DNA of 31,614 nucleotides. It comes from JBGSOV01 sp964558715 (GTDB lineage: Bacteria > Patescibacteriota > Gracilibacteria > CAIRYL01 > GCA-016699755). The notes beneath the pieces were generated by a model. The model saw nothing but the letters and a program-made list of their open reading frames with translations, searched no databases and was not told where the DNA came from. Positions 26,341 through 31,614 of the stretch are shown in pieces (the first letter of the stretch is position 1; each line of letters starts with the position of its first letter). Location of the stretch: positions 1 through 31,614 of the forward strand of contig CAZLFD010000014.1 of the NCBI GenBank assembly GCA_964558715.1, written 5' to 3'. A program made the position numbers and the translations under genes.

Positions 26341-26832
26341 ATGAATACCGTCTACCTCTCGCTTGGCAGTAATATGGGTGATCGGGAACAGGTGCTCGCT
26401 CAAGCGGCTGCAGAGCTTGCCAATTTTGCAGTAATCAAAAAAAGGAGCAGCATGTATGAATCCCCTGCTTGGGGCAAAACCGATCAGGCAGATTTTTTGA
26501 ATACGGCGCTGCTCGTTGAAACCGAATTAGAGCCGCTGAAATTCCTCGAAAAATTGCGCGTAATAGAGCAAAAACTCGGGCGCCAGCAACGCGAAAAATG
26601 GGGCTCGCGTGAGATCGATATCGATATCATCTTTTGGAATACCGAAACACTTGGTGTACCAAAGTTGACGATTCCACATCCATTTTGGAAAGAGCGCGCT
26701 TTTGTCGTCATTCCTCTAGCAGAAATCGCTCCCGATTTTGTGCCACCAGAAGAAGAACTGACTTTGCACGAAATCGCTCGAAATTTTAGTGATGGGCCGA
26801 CACCTTGTAAGTCGCTCTCTCAAATCAACTGA
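26341..26832 (+). CDS. folK: 6-hydroxymethyl-7,8-dihydropterin pyrophosphokinase (HPPK)
   Basis: Transfers pyrophosphate from ATP to 6-hydroxymethyl-dihydropterin, supplying the FolP substrate. 163 aa, normal. Motifs: YLSLGSNMGDRE, SSMYESPAWG, DFLNTALLVET, LGRQQREKWGSREIDIDIIF (the R-x-x-D-I-D metal/ATP site), TIPHPFWKERAFVVIPLAEI. All catalytic blocks are intact. Weak similarity to the consensus only in the last 20 residues. No Shine-Dalgarno sequence. No folB, folE or folA lies nearby, so completeness of the pathway cannot be judged from this window. Confidence 0.95.
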   Translation: MNTVYLSLGSNMGDREQVLAQAAAELANFAVIKKRSSMYESPAWGKTDQADFLNTALLVETELEPLKFLEKLRVIEQKLGRQQREKWGSREIDIDIIFWNTETLGVPKLTIPHPFWKERAFVVIPLAEIAPDFVPPEEELTLHEIARNFSDGPTPCKSLSQIN

Positions 26833-26846
26833 ATCGCAGGGCACCT

Positions 26847-26874
26847 GATTGCAAATTGCGGATTGCTGATTGCC
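26847..26874 (+). repeat. Four tandem heptamers, GATTGCN
   Basis: GATTGCA, AATTGCG, GATTGCT, GATTGCC in direct succession, in the gap between folK and the protease gene. The remainder of that gap (26833-26943) shows no clear promoter or gene. Confidence 0.6.
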
Positions 26875-26943
26875 CTTTATGAAAAAACTGCCTGACAAGA
26901 GTGTCGGAATCTGAAAGAATAAGCGGTGAACCTTTTTTGCAAC

Positions 26944-28611
26944 ATGAGAAAAATCTTCGCTTTGTATGTGCTGGTCGCCCTGATTCTGCCGACAACAGCA
27001 CTCGCCTTTGAAGACGTCGACAGTAAAGCCGTAGAACGCTTACTGCAAAAAGAGATACTAGAAGACAGCAAACATTTTTTGCCGGAAGTGCCGTGTACCC
27101 GTGCTCAGTATATCGAATGGGTACTCAAGAACATCAACGAAGATGTCTCTGGCGAGCGTATCCGCGAACCATACATCGATGTCGAGCCGACGGATTGGTT
27201 TGCTGCTTTTGTCGGGCGCGCTTGGCAAATGGGAGTGATCGAGAGCGGGGTCTATTTTCGCCCGCAAGATGCGATAACGCGAGTTGAAGCGCTGAAGATT
27301 GCCCTCAAAGTCGAGGGGATTTCGATTCCAAAAGGTGGCTTTGAGTCGTATGGATATTTAGATTTTCCGAAAGCTGCCGAAGACCGCGGCACACTACATA
27401 AAGCTTTGGAGCTTGGTATTATCAAGCCGGTTGAAGACAAACTCTTCGGCACAAACATTCCTATGAATCGGTTAGAATGCGTACAGCTGATCGATGCCGT
27501 TGCTTTGAGCAGACGTTCAGAACAGACGATCCATATTGAGGTCGGTGGCAATCAACAAGAATTAGATGGCACCTTTGACGAAGTCTTACGAGCGCTCGAG
27601 ACCAAATATCTTTATGGCGACCAAATCGATTCTGAAGCACTGATTGAAAGCGCCATCAACGGCATGGTCAATTCACTGAATGACGAGCACACCGTCTTTT
27701 TTACCAATGAAGAAGTCAACAACTTTCTCACGAGTGTCGGTGTCGAAACCCAATATGGCATCGGCTCGCAAGTCGGGATCGACAAAGACGGTCGCACTAT
27801 TATTATCAAGCCATTACGCAACAGTCAGGCAGAAAAAGCGGGGCTTAAGCCAGGTGATGTGATTTTAAAAGTCGATGATGTCGATGTCTCGTCTGGCGAC
27901 ACATTGCTCGAAGAAGTCGTGGGGCTTATAAAAGGTGTCGAAGGAACAACAGTCAAACTGGAATATGAACGCAAAGGAAAGACGTACCAGGTGCAGATCG
28001 TGCGGGCGCCCATCCGTATCGAATCACTTGCCGCCCAGGTAAAAGACGGATATTTGATCATCGAGATCGACTTCTTCGGCAACGACACCGCCAATGGTGT
28101 GCGTAATGCGATTGAAGAGTATCCAATCGCAGCGCAGAAAGGCATCGTCATCGATCTACGCAATAACCCGGGTGGCTTTCTAGATGCAGCTGTAGATCTG
28201 ATGTCGTGGTTTGTGCCAAAAGACACCGTGATCGTCAAAACTCGCGGCGCCGATTATTTGCACAGTGAAGATGTCGAAGGTCCTGGAACATACACAGATA
28301 TCCCTCTCGTTGTGCTGGTCAACAATCTCTCTGCTTCTGCAAGTGAAATCGTCGCCGGAGCCGTGCAAGATGCGAAGCGTGGTGTGGTGATCGGCGAGCA
28401 GACCTTCGGCAAGGGTACCGCACAAGAGCTTTTGCAATTCAGTAATGGTACTGCTCTTAAGGTGACTATAGCCGAATGGCTGACGCCAGATGAACGCAGT
28501 ATCGAAGCAGTCGGTATCACTCCAGATTATGTTTTTGAAGAAGTCGATAATGACGAGGCGGTTTGGGAATATGCCTTTCGTATTATTCAACGCGGCCAGT
28601 GGCAGCCATGA
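26944..28611 (+). CDS. Secreted C-terminal processing protease (S41) with SLH repeats
   Basis: 555 aa from the ATG at 26944, chosen because it begins a classic signal peptide, MRKIFALYVLVALILPTTAL-AF (a GTG at 26926 would add six residues). Three SLH-like repeats at about 22-190 (FEDVDSKAVERLL; YIDVEPTDWFAAFVGRAWQM with ITRVEALKIAL; YLDFPKAAEDRGTLHKAL), the type that anchors proteins to the cell wall or S-layer. Then an S41 N-terminal helix bundle (about 205-270), a PDZ domain (about 270-355, KAGLKPGDVILKVDDVDV) and the protease core with VIDLRNNPGGFLDAAVDL, the nucleophile Ser465 in NLSASASEIVAGA and Lys490 in FGKGTAQ: a complete Ser-Lys dyad. Its stop overlaps the next gene by 4 nt (ATGA). 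Confidence 0.93.
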   Translation: MRKIFALYVLVALILPTTALAFEDVDSKAVERLLQKEILEDSKHFLPEVPCTRAQYIEWVLKNINEDVSGERIREPYIDVEPTDWFAAFVGRAWQMGVIESGVYFRPQDAITRVEALKIALKVEGISIPKGGFESYGYLDFPKAAEDRGTLHKALELGIIKPVEDKLFGTNIPMNRLECVQLIDAVALSRRSEQTIHIEVGGNQQELDGTFDEVLRALETKYLYGDQIDSEALIESAINGMVNSLNDEHTVFFTNEEVNNFLTSVGVETQYGIGSQVGIDKDGRTIIIKPLRNSQAEKAGLKPGDVILKVDDVDVSSGDTLLEEVVGLIKGVEGTTVKLEYERKGKTYQVQIVRAPIRIESLAAQVKDGYLIIEIDFFGNDTANGVRNAIEEYPIAAQKGIVIDLRNNPGGFLDAAVDLMSWFVPKDTVIVKTRGADYLHSEDVEGPGTYTDIPLVVLVNNLSASASEIVAGAVQDAKRGVVIGEQTFGKGTAQELLQFSNGTALKVTIAEWLTPDERSIEAVGITPDYVFEEVDNDEAVWEYAFRIIQRGQWQP

Positions 28612-30515
28612 GTAAGCGGAGTAGAGCCGACCGCCGGCGCAAATCTCGTACATCCCCCAAGCGCGAGGCGGGCGCATTCCGTCACTCAGTGTCGATCGCT
28701 GCCAAGGGTATGTTTCTTCCGGTAAACGCACTTGTTACTGTATTACATCACTGCGTGTCTTTTTTACAGGGTGTTGTTGCTCGCACATGGTGGATCATCG
28801 TTACGACCATTATGGCCATTGGACGTTTTTTTCGCACGAGTGTGCTCGAGCTCTATGCAGGAGTAGGCAATATGAACGCATTATTAAGTGACTGGCTCAA
28901 GGGCATTTTTCCGAATCTGGCGTATGGACTCCGTTGGAGCTTAATAATAGCTTTTGAGTTCGGTGTAGTGATTGGCACTGCCATTGTGCTTTGGAAGCTG
29001 CACGAACCGTTTTTGTATCAGCCACTGAACGTGTACGACGAAGGAGTGACACTGATGGGCGCCAAACGCTTTGCCGGCGGCGAAGTGCCGTATCAAGATT
29101 TTTTCACCATTTACGGACCGCTCAAGTTTTCTGTACTCGGCTACGTTTTTCAGCTTTTCGAAGCGAGTCTTATAGTCGCCCGTTCCTTTTTTATTGGCGT
29201 TTCGCTTGCCGCATTTCTCGCTTTGCTCTTCTTCTTTCGTCGCGAGGGGAACTTGGTCTATGCCGCTCTCTTCACCCTCTTATTTCTTCCTTTTGCGCAG
29301 ATCTCACTAACACCGCTTTTTCTGGTGCTGATCGCTTTGTGGTTCTCATGGCAGATCCATCATCCACAGTCGCGCTTTTTGCCATTTGCCGGAGGAGCCT
29401 TACTCGGCTTGCTTTTTCTGTTGCGGATCGATTTTGGCAGCCTCACCTCACTCGCTGTTGGCGCGCTTCTTTTCATTTGGTACCTAAAAGGTGGGGCTTC
29501 AACCCAGCAGCTCTGGTCGATCTACGGGAAGATTGCAGCCGCATTTTTGGTGGTGATCACTCCGGTGTTTCTGTTGCTCTCATCTGCGGGGGCACTCGGT
29601 GATTTTTGGCAACAGGCCGTTATTTTTCCACTCTTTGGCAGTTATCAGGAATTGCGACATCTGCCCTGGATGGAAATTTCAGCCCTACAAACAGCAATAA
29701 ATGGGCTCACAATCGATTTTCTCGGATTATCTTCGGCTTTGGTGTGGTTTTTTTGGCCGATTCCGTTTGTGATTGCCGCATTCTATTGGCTCTGGCGCGC
29801 CATACAGCACGATTTTGATGTGAACGGGTTTCTTACCAATATGCTGCTGGGCAGCTTTGCCGCCGGGGCTTTTTTATATGCCAGCCACCGGTCAGATTTA
29901 GGGCACGTGATGTTCTTAAACCTGCTTTCGCTCGTCTTTTTCTTGCACTTGTTAACTCGTTTTCGTTCACGCCTCAGCGGATTATTGTATCTTCCACTTA
30001 TTCTGGTGATGCTGCTCTTTCCGGCACACACGTATTTAGAGACCCTGGCTCTAAGCAATATGACCGAGAAGAAAGCCTACAGTTTTTTTGGCGATGCGAC
30101 TTTTTTTCCGTCTTCGCCTGAAAACGACGATCTCGACCGCATTTTGAATTATTTTCAAGGGGTAGATGCCGATGCCAAAGTGTATGTTGGGGTTTCAGAT
30201 ACGAGCCGGGTTTTTGTGAATAATGTCATGCTGCCCTTTTTATTAAGGCAACCGACGGCGACAAAGTACCACGAATTGCATACAGGAATCGTGACGACGG
30301 CACCTGTGCAGGCAGAGATGGTAGATGAATTGCAGGGGGTAGAGTATGTGGTCTTGTGGGATATGTTTGAATGCGAGCCAAACTTGGGCTGCCAATCGAG
30401 TGGCGTAAATCTGGTGGATGAATATATTCAGTCGCATTTTGTGTTAGATGAGACATTCGGCGAGTATCATATTTTTACACGGCAAGATCTCGAGTTCGGA
30501 GCAGACATTGAATAG
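28608..30515 (+). CDS. GT-C-type membrane glycosyltransferase-like protein
   Basis: 635 aa from the ATG at 28608, which overlaps the protease stop as ATGA. Strongly basic N-terminus (SKRSRADRRRKSRTSPKR), one amphipathic/hydrophobic region, then a GT-C-like core: after the first core helix the loop NVYDEGVTLMGAKRFAGGEV plus PYQDFFTIYGPL is the typical 'DEG...G..PY.DF...GP' start of bacterial PMT/ArnT-like GT-C proteins, with the Asp-Glu as the likely catalytic acid/base. About 9-10 further helices and a soluble C-terminal domain of about 150 residues (LNYFQGVDADAKVYVGVSDT). It probably uses a polyprenyl-phosphate sugar to glycosylate lipids or exported proteins. Coupling to a surface protease suggests a shared surface job. 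Confidence 0.8.
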   Translation: MSKRSRADRRRKSRTSPKREAGAFRHSVSIAAKGMFLPVNALVTVLHHCVSFLQGVVARTWWIIVTTIMAIGRFFRTSVLELYAGVGNMNALLSDWLKGIFPNLAYGLRWSLIIAFEFGVVIGTAIVLWKLHEPFLYQPLNVYDEGVTLMGAKRFAGGEVPYQDFFTIYGPLKFSVLGYVFQLFEASLIVARSFFIGVSLAAFLALLFFFRREGNLVYAALFTLLFLPFAQISLTPLFLVLIALWFSWQIHHPQSRFLPFAGGALLGLLFLLRIDFGSLTSLAVGALLFIWYLKGGASTQQLWSIYGKIAAAFLVVITPVFLLLSSAGALGDFWQQAVIFPLFGSYQELRHLPWMEISALQTAINGLTIDFLGLSSALVWFFWPIPFVIAAFYWLWRAIQHDFDVNGFLTNMLLGSFAAGAFLYASHRSDLGHVMFLNLLSLVFFLHLLTRFRSRLSGLLYLPLILVMLLFPAHTYLETLALSNMTEKKAYSFFGDATFFPSSPENDDLDRILNYFQGVDADAKVYVGVSDTSRVFVNNVMLPFLLRQPTATKYHELHTGIVTTAPVQAEMVDELQGVEYVVLWDMFECEPNLGCQSSGVNLVDEYIQSHFVLDETFGEYHIFTRQDLEFGADIE

Positions 30516-30776
30516 ACAATTATCCATTGTAACAACCAATATACTGTAATAGAGCGTAACAGAAGTGTTAGGCTTTTGCCCCCCCGTGTTAAAGTACGGG
30601 GCAGGCTTTGCGCTGATTCCGCCCAAGGCAGACAACGGGGCAATCCAGAAACTTCAGATATACATGTGTGTCTTTGTTTTAGTCTGGATTATTTTGATTG
30701 TTATCGTAACGACGCTACGCGGCTTCGCTACCACAGTTTAGTGTGCGATATGTATAGTTGCTAGAATAGACATTAC
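30511..30776 (+). repeat. MITE-like element, copy B
   Basis: Begins ATTATCCATTGTAACAACC (24 bp identical to copy A including AATAT) and ends AGTTGCTAGAATAGACATTA, whose reverse complement matches the left end at about 12 of 17 positions. The 9-mer GAATAGACA occurs at 30511-30519, overlapping the TAG of the glycosyltransferase gene, and at 30765-30773, as a target duplication would. About 75 bp longer than copy A in the middle, with an internal inverted repeat AATCCAGA / TCTGGATT (30642-30649, 30683-30690). Confidence 0.65.
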
Positions 30777-30790
30777 TCAAATTAGCTGCT

Positions 30791-30820
30791 TGCAATGAGA
30801 GGATAAAATCTGATATAATA
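30791..30820 (+). promoter_or_regulatory. Predicted promoter of the pilin gene
   Basis: -35 TTGCAA (30791-30796), an 18-bp spacer, -10 TATAAT (30815-30820). It gives a leader of about 105 nt, by far the longest in the window. The leader contains a direct repeat CGGGCTCC-GACAC-CGGGCTCC (30854-30874). Confidence 0.65.
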
Positions 30821-30932
30821 CAAGTAAAGAACATCAAAAGACATTATCGATTTCGGGCTCCGACACCGGGCTCCAAAATGAAAATATCTTGATCATGTTC
30901 TCGCAAAATATTTTTCTTTCTTTCATATCAAT

Positions 30933-31505
30933 ATGAAAACACTCGCTTCGAAGGGGTTTACCCTTATCGAGCTGCTCGTGGTTATCACGATCATCGGTAT
31001 TCTGGCTACCGGTGCCACTGCAGTCTATACTTCTGCCCAGCAGAAGGCTCGTGATTCTATCCGCCAGAATGATGCATTAGCTCTTCGATCTGCTGTTGAG
31101 CAGAGCTTTGGGGATAACGCGGTCTATCCGGCAGCAACCACTCTTATTGCCGACGTTGTAACCGCTGGGTATATGCAATCACTCCCAAGTGATCCAAAAA
31201 ATGGGCAGGCAGATGCTAATACGCAGTTCGATTATGTGTACGGTGCTGCCGAAGATGAATCTACCCAAGTTACTGGGCAAGAATATGAAATTAGTGCCAA
31301 CTTCGAGAACACTGGTAATGCCAGCTCGAAAGAGGTTAACAGCGCTGATGGTGGGAACGATGCCAACCGCTGGGAAATCGGTATCAATATGGACCATGTC
31401 AACACCGATATTGATACAGCTGGCGATACTGGCGAAAATGTATACGAACATGGTGAAGCCGCCGTTGATGCAGCAGTAGTAAATAGTACCTATACAGACG
31501 GCTAA
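30933..31505 (+). CDS. Type IV pilin-like protein (prepilin)
   Basis: 190 aa. Short basic leader MKTLASKG, cleaved by prepilin peptidase before Phe, then the hydrophobic helix FTLIELLVVITIIGILATGA with Glu5 of the mature protein, the hallmark of type IV pilins and pseudopilins (adhesion, motility, DNA uptake or secretion). The globular part is acidic (rich in Asp, Glu, Asn) and resembles the pilins of CPR bacteria with the YTSAQQKARDSIRQNDALAL helix and a LPSDPKNGQ... segment. Own promoter and own terminator, so it may be expressed strongly and separately; the assembly ATPase and other pil genes are not in the window. Confidence 0.93.
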   Translation: MKTLASKGFTLIELLVVITIIGILATGATAVYTSAQQKARDSIRQNDALALRSAVEQSFGDNAVYPAATTLIADVVTAGYMQSLPSDPKNGQADANTQFDYVYGAAEDESTQVTGQEYEISANFENTGNASSKEVNSADGGNDANRWEIGINMDHVNTDIDTAGDTGENVYEHGEAAVDAAVVNSTYTDG

Positions 31506-31528
31506 TAGTGTTTGTTTTATTGCCTTGC

Positions 31529-31562
31529 AAAAACTCCTTGCCATTCATGGTAAGGAGTTTTT
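31529..31562 (+). terminator. Strong intrinsic terminator of the pilin gene
   Basis: Arms AAAAACTCCTTGCCAT (31529-31544) and ATGGTAAGGAGTTTTT (31547-31562), 16 bp with one G-T pair and a 2-nt gap, followed by more T. It lies 23 bp after the pilin stop. Confidence 0.9.
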
Positions 31563-31567
31563 TGCTA

Positions 31568-31596
31568 TTGTATTACGTAAGCAGTTGGCGTATAAT
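31568..31596 (+). promoter_or_regulatory. Putative promoter for a gene beyond the right edge
   Basis: -10 TATAAT at 31591-31596, with a poor -35 TTGTAT at 31568-31573 (17-bp spacer). It directly follows the pilin terminator, so a new plus-strand unit probably begins just past the window. Confidence 0.45.
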
Positions 31597-31614
31597 AAAG
31601 AGATAGCATTGGTA

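Noticed and set aside
30597..30660. Possible riboswitch in GC-rich part of repeat B
   Set aside because: Absent from copy A and over 270 bp before the pilin start, upstream of its predicted promoter.
1..31614. UGA recoded as glycine (as in Gracilibacteria/Absconditabacteria)
   Set aside because: TGA ends tig, guaB, folP, folK and the S41 gene at the expected family length, often inside ATGA overlaps, so the code is standard.
1..31614. CRISPR arrays, tRNA or rRNA genes
   Set aside because: Looked for regularly spaced repeats, cloverleaf-type GGTTCRANYCC arms and rRNA core strings; none seen.

Overview
The window (about 31.6 kb, roughly half GC, standard genetic code: TGA, TAA and TAG all end real genes) looks like a chromosomal piece of a bacterium with a small, compact genome. 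The best guess is a Patescibacteria/CPR-type organism, possibly a larger-genome lineage such as Peregrinibacteria. This is inferred from style: many 4-nt ATGA overlaps, GT-C-like membrane proteins, a type IV pilin, DsbA-like anchored proteins and an SLH-type S41 protease. No rRNA or ribosomal protein is present to prove it. IMP dehydrogenase, PRPP synthetase and two folate genes mean the organism keeps some biosynthesis that the smallest CPR genomes lack.

Layout. 1-720: debris, the 5' half of an IS5-like transposase gene with a frameshift, fused to the 3' end of a YihY/BrkB-like membrane protein gene. 727-2609 (-): tig-rdgB operon. 3010-9465 (+): a 2.15-kaa alpha-2-macroglobulin with an intact thioester motif, then prs. 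10532-12596 (-): WecA/MraY-type sugar-phosphate transferase, ferredoxin reductase-like protein and a zinc-ribbon gene broken by an amber codon, all coupled by overlaps. 12675-17193 (-): two membrane-anchored DsbA/thioredoxin-like proteins and a tandem double D-Ala-D-Ala-ligase-like protein. 17703-19796 (-): fusA. 20069-23466 (+): guaB coupled to a polytopic membrane protein. 23756-26832 (+): another GT-C-like protein, folP, folK. 26944-30515 (+): secreted SLH-PDZ-S41 protease coupled to a GT-C-like glycosyltransferase. 30933-31505 (+): a type IV pilin-like protein.

How it fits together: much of the content serves the cell surface (A2M, lipid-linked sugar transferase, Ddl-like ligase, thiol-disulfide proteins, S41 protease, GT-C enzymes, pilin). 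The remainder is housekeeping (Tig, EF-G, RdgB, Prs, GuaB, FolP, FolK). Readable promoters (for tig, fusA, the 23756 gene, folP and the pilin) place transcription starts close to start codons in most cases, and I find no convincing Shine-Dalgarno sequence before any of the genes.

The most notable non-gene signals are: (1) a pair of MITE-like elements with imperfect terminal inverted repeats, each just behind a GT-C-like gene; (2) a 24-bp identical repeat upstream of both ddl and fusA; (3) C-rich palindromic repeats, one of which lies in frame inside the linker of the double ligase; and (4) two membrane-protein genes whose first membrane helix lies upstream of any ATG/GTG/TTG.
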